64,000 nucleotides of DNA, taken from Comamonadaceae bacterium. GTDB lineage: Bacteria; Pseudomonadota; Gammaproteobacteria; Burkholderiales; Burkholderiaceae_C. Positions 45,067 through 53,520 of the stretch are shown one piece after another (the first letter of the stretch is position 1; every line of letters starts with the position of its first letter). The notes under the pieces were generated by a model, which saw nothing but the letters and a program-made list of their open reading frames with translations, ran no database searches and was not told the DNA's origin. The position numbers and the translations under genes are program-made. The stretch is taken from contig CANGIQ010000001.1 of NCBI GenBank assembly GCA_947453965.1, positions 234,446-298,445 of the forward strand, given 5' to 3'.

Positions 45067-46416
45067 ATGCATCCCGTGTCTTTGATTGAATGCTTGGCGC
45101 AGCTGCAACGCGGCGACACGACGTCTGAACGATTGGTGGAACAAGCGCTGTTAGATGCGCGAGCACCTGCCGCCGCGCATGTGCTCACCCATGTGTTTGC
45201 CGACACCGCGCTGGCGCAAGCCCGTGCCGCCGATGCAGCACGTCGCTCGGCACCTGCTGGGCATGGCTTGGGCGCATTGCATGGCTTACCGATCGTGGTC
45301 AAAGACAACTTCGACCTGCAAGGGCGTACCACGATGGCGGGCACGGTGGTGTGTGGCAGCGACGCTGTCGCCACGCACGATGCACCCGCGGTGGCACGTG
45401 TGCGTGATGCCGGGGCGGTGATTTTGGGGCAAACCAATATGAGCGAGTTTGCGTTTTCTGGCGTGGGTATCAACCCCCATTACGGCACACCACGCAACCC
45501 GTCGGATCCAGCGCATGTGCGCGTGCCGGGAGGGTCGTCTTCTGGGTCTGCCGTGGCTGTTGCCTTGGGGCTGGCGGTGGCGGGCTTGGGTTCCGACACG
45601 GGCGGCTCGATTCGAATTCCTGCCGCCTTGTGTGGCTTGGTGGGCTTCAAAGGTTCGCAGTCGCGCATTCCTTTGCAGGGGGTGATGGAACTGTCTCGTT
45701 CGCTCGATACAGCCGGGGCGATCACACGCACCGTGCAAGACAGTCTGTGGGTGGACGCGGTCATGTCGCAGCAGCCGCTGAATGTGGCCGCGGCCAATTT
45801 ACGCGGCATGCGCTTTGCCGTGCCACAAACATTGGTGTTGGATGAGTTGGAGCCTGCGGTTGCGCAAGCGTTTTCAAAAGCTATATCGCGCATTTCAGCG
45901 GCAGGCGCTGAGGTGGTGGACATTCCTTTTACCGAGTTGGCAGAGATTGCACCGCGCAGCCTGCCCGGTGGTTTTTCCCCAGTGGAGGGTTTTGCCGCAC
46001 ATCACGCGCGCATTGCCCGTGCGCCCGATCGGGTAGACCCGCGTGTGATGGCGCGTATGGCGCTGGGCCAGGGCGTGAGCGCCATGGATTACATCGGTTT
46101 GGTGGATCGTCGCCGCGAATGGATTGCCCAAGCACAGGCCGTGTTGCAAGGGTTTGACGCCATGCTGTGTCCCACCGTCCCTTTGTTGGCACCTGAATTG
46201 GCGCCACTGTTGCAAAGCGATGATGAATTCTTCAAGGCCAACCGCTTGTTGCTGCGCAATCCGTCGATGATCAATTACATGGACGGCTGTTCGTTCAGTT
46301 TGCCCTGCCATGATGAGAGCGATGTGCCTGTGGGCTTGATGGTCTCATCGGTGAACGGACAAGACGCGCACTTGGCGAGCATCGCCTTGGCGATTGAGCC
46401 ACTGATCCGCGCTTGA
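45067..46416 (+). CDS. Amidase signature family hydrolase
   Basis: A 449-residue amidase with the Ser-cisSer-Lys triad: Lys79 (VVKDNFD), Ser157 (GGSSSGS) and nucleophile Ser181 (SDTGGSIRIP). GLPIVVKD, GINPHYGTPRNPSDP and GFKGSQSRIPLQGV fit the allophanate-hydrolase/aryl-amidase-like subgroup more than GatA, because GatA-type flanking genes are absent and the C-terminus is short. An upstream in-frame start at 45040 exists, but ATG 45067 follows AAGGAAAA. The substrate is not predictable. It converges on the haloacid dehalogenase gene with no gap. Confidence 0.9.
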   Translation: MHPVSLIECLAQLQRGDTTSERLVEQALLDARAPAAAHVLTHVFADTALAQARAADAARRSAPAGHGLGALHGLPIVVKDNFDLQGRTTMAGTVVCGSDAVATHDAPAVARVRDAGAVILGQTNMSEFAFSGVGINPHYGTPRNPSDPAHVRVPGGSSSGSAVAVALGLAVAGLGSDTGGSIRIPAALCGLVGFKGSQSRIPLQGVMELSRSLDTAGAITRTVQDSLWVDAVMSQQPLNVAAANLRGMRFAVPQTLVLDELEPAVAQAFSKAISRISAAGAEVVDIPFTELAEIAPRSLPGGFSPVEGFAAHHARIARAPDRVDPRVMARMALGQGVSAMDYIGLVDRRREWIAQAQAVLQGFDAMLCPTVPLLAPELAPLLQSDDEFFKANRLLLRNPSMINYMDGCSFSLPCHDESDVPVGLMVSSVNGQDAHLASIALAIEPLIRA

Positions 46417-47106
46417 TCAGCCCAAGACCTGGAGCACATGCGTCAGGTCAGGCCCGGTGAATGTCGGGCGTGGTCCCAAGGTTTCAAACGGTAAATGTTG
46501 ACGATTGACCCAAAAGGTCTGAAAGCCAAACCACGTCGCACCCAGCACGTCCCAGCCGTTGCTCGAGACAAACAAAACCTCGTGTTTTTCTACCTCAAAG
46601 CGCTGTTGCACCAAGGCGTAGCTTTGGGGTGTGGTTTTGAATTGGCGCACTTCCTCGACTGAGATCACATGGTCCAGGTAAGCGCTCATGCCGGCGCTTT
46701 TGACGGCGCTGTGCAGCATGTCGGGGTTGCCGTTGGACAAAATCGCGCAGGGCAGCCCACGCGCTTTCAGTGTTTGCAGCACCGCCAGGTTTTCGGGAAA
46801 AGCTTGCAGCTGTGCGTATTGGGCCAACAACTGTTGGCGCGCTGTCGCGCTGAGTTCCAACTTCAAGCGTTCGCAGGCGTATTGCAGTGCCAGTTCGGTG
46901 ATGTCCCAAAACGATTGGTAATGCCGACTGCCTTGCGGGTTGAGAGGATCGCAGAGTGAAATGAGTCGGCTGTACTCGATCTGCTTATCACGCCACAGCA
47001 CCGACAGGGCAGGGCCCTGGCCGGGGAACAGTTGTTCGGCCAGGGCGCCGACCGAATACACATCAAACAGGGTGCCGTAGGCATCAAACACAATTGCTTT
47101 TGTCAT
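46417..47106 (-). CDS. Haloacid dehalogenase, type II
   Basis: A 229-residue HAD hydrolase. Nucleophile Asp8 (IVFDAYGTLFD) is followed by the type II feature YSVGALAEQLFPGQG and WRDKQIEYSRL, SNGNPDML with the motif II serine, and FVSSNGWDVLGATWFGFQTFWVNR in motifs III/IV. These match L-2-haloacid dehalogenases, which replace the halogen of 2-haloacids by hydroxyl. Natural activity on a phosphate ester cannot be excluded. Confidence 0.92.
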   Translation of the reverse strand: MTKAIVFDAYGTLFDVYSVGALAEQLFPGQGPALSVLWRDKQIEYSRLISLCDPLNPQGSRHYQSFWDITELALQYACERLKLELSATARQQLLAQYAQLQAFPENLAVLQTLKARGLPCAILSNGNPDMLHSAVKSAGMSAYLDHVISVEEVRQFKTTPQSYALVQQRFEVEKHEVLFVSSNGWDVLGATWFGFQTFWVNRQHLPFETLGPRPTFTGPDLTHVLQVLG

Positions 47107-47185
47107 GGTTGAACTTTACCTCTGAGATATGGATGATTTGGCAGCGTTGGAGGACAATGGAACTTATCTTGTCTGAGGAGGTTTT

Positions 47186-47575
47186 ATGCGCTTGGCTTCT
47201 CAATTACGCACGCTGAGTTTGGGTTTGTTGTTGATCGCTTGTTTGCCCGCAGCACAAGCCCACGGCCCGCGCGGTTATGGCTACGGCTACCGCCACGGCT
47301 GGGGGCCAGATCCTTGGTTGGCTCCGTTAGTCGTGGGCACTGCGGTGGTGGGGACCAGCATTTATTTGTCACGCCCTGTGCAGCCTTCCACCGTGATCAT
47401 CACCAGCCCTCCCGCCGTGGTGGTGAACGGCGTGCCCCAAGCCCCCAACAACTGGGTGACCGCAGCGCCAGGCCCCGCGCCGGTGGCCGAGGCTTACTTT
47501 TGCCGTGACTCTGGCCAGTACTTTCCGATGGTGCAAACCTGTCCAACCCCTTGGTTGGTTGTGAATACTCGGTAA
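47186..47575 (+). CDS. Small secreted protein with C-terminal cysteine pair, paralogue 1
   Basis: A 129-residue exported protein: signal peptide ending PAAQAHG, then a Gly/Tyr/His-rich stretch, a hydrophobic segment (WLAPLVVGTAVVGTSIYL), a Pro/Val-rich linker, and a compact end YFCRDSGQYFPMVQTCPTPWLVV. The two cysteines probably form a disulfide. A very strong ribosome site AGGAGG precedes the ATG. The next gene encodes a paralogue with the same plan. I do not recognise a function; similar small envelope proteins occur widely in Burkholderiales. Confidence 0.8.
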   Translation: MRLASQLRTLSLGLLLIACLPAAQAHGPRGYGYGYRHGWGPDPWLAPLVVGTAVVGTSIYLSRPVQPSTVIITSPPAVVVNGVPQAPNNWVTAAPGPAPVAEAYFCRDSGQYFPMVQTCPTPWLVVNTR

Positions 47576-47668
47576 AGATTCGACAAGGCCTGTCATCCAA
47601 GCGCGATGGGACTGCGTTGTAGAAGGGACCGTGAGGTCGTTGTTCGCAACCCTGAAAGTGAGTCCGTC

Positions 47669-48055
47669 ATGAAACGTCTTTCAAGCCTTTTAGCCTGTTT
47701 GTTGGCGTGTGCGTTTGTGCTGCCAGCCCAAGCGCATGGTGGTTTTGGACATGGCGGTGGCTATGCTGGGGGCTATGGTGGTTATGGCGGCTGGCACGGT
47801 GGCGGTTACCGCCACGATTACTACCGCGGTTCCTGGGGCAACAACTGGGTCGCACCCGTTTTGGGGGCAGCCTTGGTGGGTGCCGCCTTGTACGCGGCCA
47901 GCACCCCCAGCTATGTGGTGCAACAGCCCCCCGTGGTGGTCATGCCCCAGCAAACCTTGCCCCCTGCACGGGTAGCGTATTTCTGCGGCACGTCGCAGCA
48001 GTATTACCCCAATGTCCCAAGTTGCCCCGTGCCTTGGCAGCTGGTGAATTACTAA
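47669..48055 (+). CDS. Small secreted protein with C-terminal cysteine pair, paralogue 2
   Basis: A 128-residue exported protein that repeats the architecture of its upstream neighbour. The signal ends LPAQAHG, a long Gly/Tyr/His-rich stretch follows, then WVAPVLGAALVGAALYAAS, a Val/Pro linker, and YFCGTSQQYYPNVPSCPVPWQLV. The shared end is YFC-x4-QY-x-P-x-V-x2-CP-x-PW. ATG 47669 is chosen because the signal peptide begins there; the frame extends 63 bases upstream without support. The two genes are 93 bases apart and look like a tandem duplication. Confidence 0.8.
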   Translation: MKRLSSLLACLLACAFVLPAQAHGGFGHGGGYAGGYGGYGGWHGGGYRHDYYRGSWGNNWVAPVLGAALVGAALYAASTPSYVVQQPPVVVMPQQTLPPARVAYFCGTSQQYYPNVPSCPVPWQLVNY

Positions 48056-48067
48056 GCAAGCTGAGGT

Positions 48068-49009
48068 TTACAGGGTCACGACTTCTTTGTGACCCTCGCG
48101 GGTGGAGTAGCGCACCTTGCCGCCCAGCGACTCCACCTCCACGCGCGCGCTGCGCTCACCGTACACACGGTTTTTGAGCCAGGCCAGCTCTTCTTTCAGT
48201 TCTTTCTCGCCCGACACCACACGGCTCCAGCAGCGCAACTCGGCCGACCAGCGGTAACCACGTGCTTTGAGCATGTCTTTGGTCTCAAACGGCGAACCCA
48301 AGGCATAGACTTTTTGCTGGGCTTGGTTCAAGGTTTCAAGCAGGGCCAACAGTGCGGTTTGTTGGCTTTGCGGCAATACTTGGTTCAGCAGTTCCAGCAG
48401 CGCCCAGCAGTCTGTTTCTGCCCGGTGTGCTTCATAAAAAAAGCCTTGGGTGCTGAGCAAATACTCGAGCTTGGCAGAGCCAAAACCTTCCTCACGCCAA
48501 TCGATGTCTTTGATGCTGCACGCCCAGTTGAGCTGTTGAAACAACGGCCAACGCGTTTCGACAAACGGGCGGTCAAAGGCGGCATTGTGGGCAATCACCA
48601 CGTCCACGTTTTTCATCAATTCCGCCACACGGGCGTCGTCAATGCGGCGACCTTGCACCATGGCATCGGTGATGTGATGCACCGCAATCGAGACAGGGGG
48701 GATTTCAAACCCTGGATCCTCCAGTTCGTCGAACACATCGGTGACGCGGTAGATCACACCCGTGACCGGGTCAAACTCAAACACCAACATGCCGAGTTCG
48801 ATCACGCGGTCATTGACCGCATCAAAGCCCGTGGTCTCGGTGTCGAGCACCACGCCTTTGCGTAGCTGCTGACCTGGGGCGGGTGTGTTGAACACCTGGC
48901 GTGGCACCAAGCGGCGTAAGACGCGGTAGTCAGGATGTTGTTCGAGTTGTTGGGCCATTTGTTCAATGCCGAGTGTTTCAATGGCGAGTGGTTCGATGTT
49001 TTGTGTCAT
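48068..49009 (-). CDS. DEDDh-type 3'-5' exonuclease
   Basis: A 313-residue protein with a DnaQ-like exonuclease domain. The DEDDh residues are in VVLDTETTGFD (Exo I), HNAAFDRPF (Exo II) and AHRAETDCWALL (Exo III). A region of about 55 residues precedes the domain, and the C-terminal ~90 residues (YRWSAELRCWSRVVSGEKELKEELAWLKNRVY) form an additional helical part seen in a group of stand-alone exonucleases. The role, such as DNA repair or RNA turnover, is not set by sequence. It is not the polymerase III epsilon subunit, which is shorter. Confidence 0.9.
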   Translation of the reverse strand: MTQNIEPLAIETLGIEQMAQQLEQHPDYRVLRRLVPRQVFNTPAPGQQLRKGVVLDTETTGFDAVNDRVIELGMLVFEFDPVTGVIYRVTDVFDELEDPGFEIPPVSIAVHHITDAMVQGRRIDDARVAELMKNVDVVIAHNAAFDRPFVETRWPLFQQLNWACSIKDIDWREEGFGSAKLEYLLSTQGFFYEAHRAETDCWALLELLNQVLPQSQQTALLALLETLNQAQQKVYALGSPFETKDMLKARGYRWSAELRCWSRVVSGEKELKEELAWLKNRVYGERSARVEVESLGGKVRYSTREGHKEVVTL

Positions 49010-49027
49010 GTTGAAAAATCAAAAAAG

Positions 49028-50254
49028 TCAGGCGTGATCGGCTTGGGTGGCGTTGCGTTGTGCCACGGCATGGGAAAAGAACAACCCTAAGCCCACCACA
49101 AAGGTCGCCACCGCGCCCATCACATAGGCCGATGAAAAATGTGTCATCAACTGTGCCAGTGACAGCACGCCCAGGGATTGACCTAAAAACAAAAAGCCAG
49201 CAAACAAGGTCACCCCAGTGGCACGCGCTGTAGGCACCATTTGGGTGGCTTTGGCCTGCATGGTGTTGTGGAACATGGCAAAGCTAAAGCCCGCCACAAA
49301 GCAGGCCGGAATGGCCAGAGGCCACCAAGGGCTGAACGCAATCACCACAAAGCTGCTGCCTACCCCGATGCCGCCAAAACGGGCCAAGCCCGCCTCGCCC
49401 AAGCGGCGGATGGCGATTTTGGCCGACGCCATGTAAGCCATTCCACCCAAGCCAAACAAGGCCGTGGTGGTGCCTGCCAGTGTCAACGACATCCCATGTG
49501 TGTGATGCAGGTGCGATGCGGTGATGGCCAGCAAGCCAAAAATCGACGCACCTTCCAGCAAAGCCACGCTCAACAGCGTACGTGCCCAAACATCGCTGGC
49601 CACCTGTTGCAGTTGTTTGAAAAAACCAGCGGGTGCGTGGCCCGGATGAGGTGCTGTTTCCAAATGGCCTTCATGTCGCCAGAGTAAAAAACTCACCGCA
49701 CTGAACACGACAGCCATCAGCACAAAGGCCCAACGCCAGCCCAAGGTGTCGGTCAACAAACCACCAAACAGCTGGCCTGCCGTGATACCCAGCATGGTGC
49801 CCAGGCCGACACGGGCTAGCGTTTCTTGTCGCTGCTGGTAGTGCACGGTGTCGCCGACCCAGGCCAGCGAGATGGGAATCACGGCTGCCGCAGCCAGCGC
49901 GGTGCCAACACGCGAGGCCACCAAAAATTCCAAATTCCCGCTCAGTGCCGACAGCACACATCCCACGCTGCAGCCCAGCGTGGCCAGGATGACCACGCGG
50001 TACTTGCCCCAACGGTCACCGACGGGGCCGTAAAAGAGTTGCATCAGCCCGTAGACGATGGCAAACATGGAAATGACCTGGGCCGCTTCGCTGATGGGGA
50101 CGTTGAACACGCGCGAGAGCTCGGGCAGCATGGGGTCGCAAATGCGTTGCACTGCCATGCTGGCAAATGTGCCCAAGGACAACAGAAAAATCGCCCGACG
50201 GGTGGCGGGCGACAGCTCGTGCGAGGTGTGGGAGGGGGCGTGGTGTGAGGTCAA
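49028..50254 (-). CDS. MFS transporter (drug/H+ antiporter-like)
   Basis: A 408-residue major facilitator with 12 helices. The N-half has AVQRICDPMLPELSRVFNVPISEAAQVISMFAIVYGLMQLFYGPVGDRWGKYRVVI, with the loop 2-3 G-x3-DRWGKYR motif, and continues SLAWVGDTVHYQQRQETLARV. This resembles the DHA1 exporters such as YajR- or AraJ-like proteins. The start seems to be TTG 50254; a later ATG would remove the first helix. 18 bases separate it from the exonuclease gene, so the two are probably cotranscribed. Confidence 0.88.
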   Translation of the reverse strand: MTSHHAPSHTSHELSPATRRAIFLLSLGTFASMAVQRICDPMLPELSRVFNVPISEAAQVISMFAIVYGLMQLFYGPVGDRWGKYRVVILATLGCSVGCVLSALSGNLEFLVASRVGTALAAAAVIPISLAWVGDTVHYQQRQETLARVGLGTMLGITAGQLFGGLLTDTLGWRWAFVLMAVVFSAVSFLLWRHEGHLETAPHPGHAPAGFFKQLQQVASDVWARTLLSVALLEGASIFGLLAITASHLHHTHGMSLTLAGTTTALFGLGGMAYMASAKIAIRRLGEAGLARFGGIGVGSSFVVIAFSPWWPLAIPACFVAGFSFAMFHNTMQAKATQMVPTARATGVTLFAGFLFLGQSLGVLSLAQLMTHFSSAYVMGAVATFVVGLGLFFSHAVAQRNATQADHA

Positions 50255-50384
50255 AGCTTGGCGACTTTACTACGAGGCTGAATGGGGTGGTTCGCCAGCG
50301 GTCTTGAAAATGACAATCGGCATAAATCAATTATTTGCCTTTTGAATTATTAAAAACATCAAATTTGCCGTTTAGCATTCCCGC

Positions 50385-50951
50385 ATGAAAAAAAGATGGT
50401 CTGTGGGTGCCTTGCTGCTGAGCGGCGTGTTGTTTCAAGCCTTGGGCACATGGCGTGGTGGTGGCGAGATATGGGGCGTTGCGCATGCCAACCCCGGGGC
50501 GGGGGCCCAAGTGGAAGTCTTGGGCGTTTACTTTTCACCACCGGCTGGGTCCGCCGCCGCCATTGTCAAAGCGGTCGATGCCAGCCAGCATGAGGTGTTG
50601 GTCCAAGCCTACAGCTTTACCCACAATGCGATTGCACAAGCGGTGTTACGGGCGCATGCGCGGGGCGTGGCGGTGCGTGTGTTGCTCGACCAAAAGAGCG
50701 AACAAACCAACCGCTATGTGGTGGATTTGCTGCGCCAAGGTCGTGTGCCCCTGCGTGGCGATGGCCAGCACGCCATTGCGCACAACAAGGTGATGGTGAT
50801 CGATGGGGCGGTGGTCATCACGGGGAGTTTTAATTTCACAAACTCCGCAGAAACCAGAAATGCTGAGAATTTTTTGATTTTGAAATCCCCAGACTTGGCC
50901 CGTCTTTACAAAGCTGAATGGGACAAACACTGGAGCCATGGCGCAGAATGA
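50385..50951 (+). CDS. PLD-family nuclease, exported
   Basis: A 188-residue single-HKD protein of the Nuc/phospholipase D group: a signal-like N-terminus (about 1-35), ISPPAGSAAAIVKAVDASQHEVLVQAYSFT-type core, and the catalytic His133-x-Lys135-x4-Asp140, followed by GSFNFTNSAETRNAENFLI. Such proteins dimerise to form one active site and cut DNA or phosphodiesters. It stands alone in an AT-rich promoter region of 130 bases. The exported phosphodiesterase fold could release phosphate from extracellular DNA, though no Pho-box-like site is visible here. Confidence 0.88.
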   Translation: MKKRWSVGALLLSGVLFQALGTWRGGGEIWGVAHANPGAGAQVEVLGVYFSPPAGSAAAIVKAVDASQHEVLVQAYSFTHNAIAQAVLRAHARGVAVRVLLDQKSEQTNRYVVDLLRQGRVPLRGDGQHAIAHNKVMVIDGAVVITGSFNFTNSAETRNAENFLILKSPDLARLYKAEWDKHWSHGAE

Positions 50952-51008
50952 GGATAGGCAGGATTTAGTCTGCCACCTCTAAAAGCGCACCTTTTTGGTT
51001 CAAAACGC

Positions 51009-51036
51009 TTGCCAACACGAGGTTTGTTCTTAAAAT
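51009..51036 (+). promoter_or_regulatory. Sigma-70 promoter of the phasin gene
   Basis: TTGCCA (51009-51014), a 16-base spacer, TAAAAT (51031-51036). The start would be near 51043, overlapping CTGC repeats at 51047-51055 and GCAG at 51064-51067, a TGC-rich pattern reminiscent of sites bound by the polyhydroxyalkanoate regulator PhaR. Confidence 0.55.
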
Positions 51037-51126
51037 TCATGCCATGCTGCACTGCAACATAACGCAGCCCACTGGGGCAGGTTCAGAGCAGTTCCATTGA
51101 CCTTTTGTTATTTTTGGAGATTTGAA

Positions 51127-51672
51127 ATGAACCTGACCCCTGAACAAGTGATCGCTGCCAACAAAGCCAATTTGGAAACTTTGGTGGGTTTGACCAACAA
51201 GGCCTTTTCTGGCGTTGAGCAACTCATCGAATTGAACCTGGCTGCTGCCAAATCGACTTTGGCTGATTCACAAAAACAAGCCTCTGCTGTGTTGAGCGTG
51301 AAAGACGCCCAAGAGCTGTTGGCTTTGCAAGCCAGCCTGTTCCAGCCTTTGGCTGAAAAGGCTGTGGCTTACAACCGTCACCTGTATGAAATCGCAACCG
51401 GCACTGGTTCGCACTTCACAGGCAGCTTGGAAGACAAAGTGGCTGAAGCTCAAAAAGCTTTCCACGCCATGGTCGACAACGCTGCTAAAAACGCACCAGC
51501 TGGCTCTGAAGCTGCTGTGGCCGCTTTCAAAACCGCTGTGTCCGCTGGCAACAACGCCTTGGAGTCGGTTCAAAAAGCTGTCAAGCAAGCCACAGATGTG
51601 GCCGAAGCCAATTACAAAACATTGGCTGCCAATGCATTGAACGCTGGCAAGCCAGCCGCCAAAAAGCGTTGA
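51127..51672 (+). CDS. phaP: Phasin family protein
   Basis: A 181-residue, Ala-rich, almost entirely helical protein of the TIGR01841/Phasin_2 type: it opens MNLTPEQVIAANKANLETL and continues VGLTNKAFSGVEQLIELNLAAAKSTLADS and amphipathic heptads to the end PAAKKR. Phasins coat polyhydroxyalkanoate granules and control their size. ATG 51127 is behind TTTGGAGATTTGAA. It is a single-gene unit with its own promoter and terminator. The codon choice is restricted, as in highly expressed genes. Confidence 0.93.
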   Translation: MNLTPEQVIAANKANLETLVGLTNKAFSGVEQLIELNLAAAKSTLADSQKQASAVLSVKDAQELLALQASLFQPLAEKAVAYNRHLYEIATGTGSHFTGSLEDKVAEAQKAFHAMVDNAAKNAPAGSEAAVAAFKTAVSAGNNALESVQKAVKQATDVAEANYKTLAANALNAGKPAAKKR

Positions 51673-51707
51673 TTCAACGCTGACCCCTTCAGGTTTTCCA
51701 AGACCTC

Positions 51708-51737
51708 AAAACGGCACCTTCGGGTGCCGTTTTTTTA
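51708..51737 (+). terminator. Rho-independent terminator after the phasin gene
   Basis: AAAACGGCACC-TTCG-GGTGCCGTTTTTTT: an 8-base GC-rich stem extended by A/T pairs, a UUCG loop and seven Ts. Confidence 0.93.
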
Positions 51738-51834
51738 TGGCCCCTATGAACCTTGTATGAACCTTGCCTGAACCTTCGTTGTTTTGGTTCTAATAGGGGG
51801 TGCGAAAGAGTGCCGTGAAACGAGGAGATCGAGG

Positions 51835-52944
51835 TTGGACAAAGTCAATGGCGTAGTGATTGGTGCAGGTGTGGTGGGTTTGGCCGTGGCACGTGCCTTG
51901 GTGCAAGCCGCCCCGGCAGACAGCCGCGAGTGGCTGGTGCTGGAGGCCGCAGACGCGATCGGCACCGGCACCAGTTCGCGCAACAGCGAAGTGATTCACG
52001 CGGGTATTTATTACCCACAAGGCTCGCTCAAAGCCACGCTGTGCGTGCAAGGGCGTGACATGCTCTACGCCTATGCAGCCGAGCGCGGCATCGGCCACCA
52101 ACGCTGTGGCAAATTGATTGTGGCCACCCAGGCATCTCAGCTGCCAGCGTTGCAAGCCATCTTGGAAAAAGCCCATACCAACGGCGTCAGCGATGTGGTG
52201 ATGCTCGACGCCGCCACTGTGCATGCCATGGAGCCCGCCTTGTCTTGTGTGGCGGCGCTGCACTCGCCGAGCACAGGCATTGTGGACAGCCATGGTTTGA
52301 TGCTCAGCTTGCAAGGCGATTTTGAAAACGCAGGTGGCATCGTTGCCCTGGCGTCGCCTGTGCTGGGCGCTGTGTGTCTGGACGAAGGCATCGTGTTGCA
52401 GATGGCCGATGGCAGCGAGTTGATGGCCCAAACCGTGGTCAACGCAGCGGGTTTGACCGCGCCCTGGCTTGCCAAGAAGTTCCAAGGTTTGGCCCCGCAG
52501 CATGTGCCCCAAGCCTACTTTGCCAAAGGCAATTACTTCACCTTGGCGGGCAAGTCACCGTTCTCGCGCTTGATCTATCCCGTGCCTGAAGCGGCAGGCT
52601 TAGGCGTGCATTTGACGTTAGATCTGGGCGGCCAAGCCAAGTTTGGCCCCGATGTGCAATGGGTGAACAGCCCTGACGATTTGGTGGTCTCGCCCGAACA
52701 CGAGCAACTCTTCTACACCGAGGTCCGCAAATACTGGCCCGCCTTGCGCGATGGTGCGTTGCAAGCGGGCTATGCAGGAATACGCCCCAAAATCTCTGGC
52801 TCGCAAGATGCGGCCGCAGACTTTTGCATCCAAGGTCCGGCTGTTCACGGCGTCAAGGGTTTGGTGAATTTGTTTGGCATTGAGTCGCCGGGTTTGACCA
52901 GTTCGTTGGCCATTGGTCAAGCCGTGGTGCGGGCTTTGCCGTAG
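51835..52944 (+). CDS. FAD-dependent oxidoreductase, L-2-hydroxyglutarate oxidase-like
   Basis: A 369-residue DAO-fold flavoprotein. The FAD-binding [17 protein letters not shown] is at the N-terminus, followed by [20 protein letters not shown] [28 protein letters not shown], which is the LhgO/L2HGDH hallmark. [39 protein letters not shown] and GIRPKISG follow. Members oxidise L-2-hydroxyglutarate or similar 2-hydroxyacids with quinone. I chose TTG 51835 because AGGAG lies 8 bases upstream. The NlpC/P60 gene follows after 10 bases. Confidence 0.9.
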   Translation: MDKVNGVVIGAGVVGLAVARALVQAAPADSREWLVLEAADAIGTGTSSRNSEVIHAGIYYPQGSLKATLCVQGRDMLYAYAAERGIGHQRCGKLIVATQASQLPALQAILEKAHTNGVSDVVMLDAATVHAMEPALSCVAALHSPSTGIVDSHGLMLSLQGDFENAGGIVALASPVLGAVCLDEGIVLQMADGSELMAQTVVNAAGLTAPWLAKKFQGLAPQHVPQAYFAKGNYFTLAGKSPFSRLIYPVPEAAGLGVHLTLDLGGQAKFGPDVQWVNSPDDLVVSPEHEQLFYTEVRKYWPALRDGALQAGYAGIRPKISGSQDAAADFCIQGPAVHGVKGLVNLFGIESPGLTSSLAIGQAVVRALP

Positions 52945-52954
52945 GATCTGGCGC

Positions 52955-53452
52955 ATGGATAAACGCTTGTTTCTCAGTGCTTGCTTGGCGCCGTTTCTGT
53001 TTGGCTGCGCCAGCTCGCCGCGCCAAACCATCACAGAAGCACCGAGCAGCGACGCTCCTTATCCGAACAACCCGGCCAAGCGCCAAGACGTGGTCATGCA
53101 AGCGATGGCCATGTTGGACCGCAACTATGTCTACGGTGGCAAAAAATTGCACACCGGTTTTGATTGCTCAGGGCTGGTGAGCTTTGTCTACCAAGAGTCC
53201 GCAGGCATTGCTTTGCGTGGCAACGCGGCACAGATGGCCAATGCCAGCAAACCCATTGAGCCCAGCCAAGCCCACCCTGGCGATTTGGTGTTCTTCAATA
53301 CCTTGGGCAGTTCGTTTTCGCATGTGGGCATCTACATCGGGTCCGGCAAATTCATCCATGCAGCGAATGAAAAAACCGGCGTCAAAGCCGAGCGCTTGAA
53401 CCATGTGTACTGGTCCAAGCGGTTTGAAGGTTATCGCACGATATTTGCCTGA
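52955..53452 (+). CDS. NlpC/P60 family C40 peptidase lipoprotein
   Basis: A 165-residue exported cell-wall hydrolase. The lipoprotein signal ends LFGC with acceptor Cys18. The catalytic triad is Cys71 (FDCSGLV), His123 (FSHVGIYIG) and His135 (FIHA). These enzymes cut the D-Glu-diaminopimelate bond in peptidoglycan stem peptides, as in E. coli MepS. ATG 52955 is chosen because the signal peptide begins there. A decamer repeat block lies just beyond the stop. Confidence 0.92.
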   Translation: MDKRLFLSACLAPFLFGCASSPRQTITEAPSSDAPYPNNPAKRQDVVMQAMAMLDRNYVYGGKKLHTGFDCSGLVSFVYQESAGIALRGNAAQMANASKPIEPSQAHPGDLVFFNTLGSSFSHVGIYIGSGKFIHAANEKTGVKAERLNHVYWSKRFEGYRTIFA

Positions 53453-53470
53453 GGCCGATGCATGCGATCA

Positions 53471-53520
53471 GCATGATCAGGCGCGGTCAGGTGTGATCAG
53501 GTGTGATCAGGTGTGGTCGC
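53471..53520. repeat. Decamer tandem repeat with TGATCA sites
   Basis: Five consecutive 10-base units: GCATGATCAG, GCGCGGTCAG, GTGTGATCAG, GTGTGATCAG, GTGTGGTCGC. Three contain TGATCA, so the palindrome recurs on one face of the helix. The last units run into the 3' end of pyrD: its stop is at 53507-53509. Confidence 0.8.
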
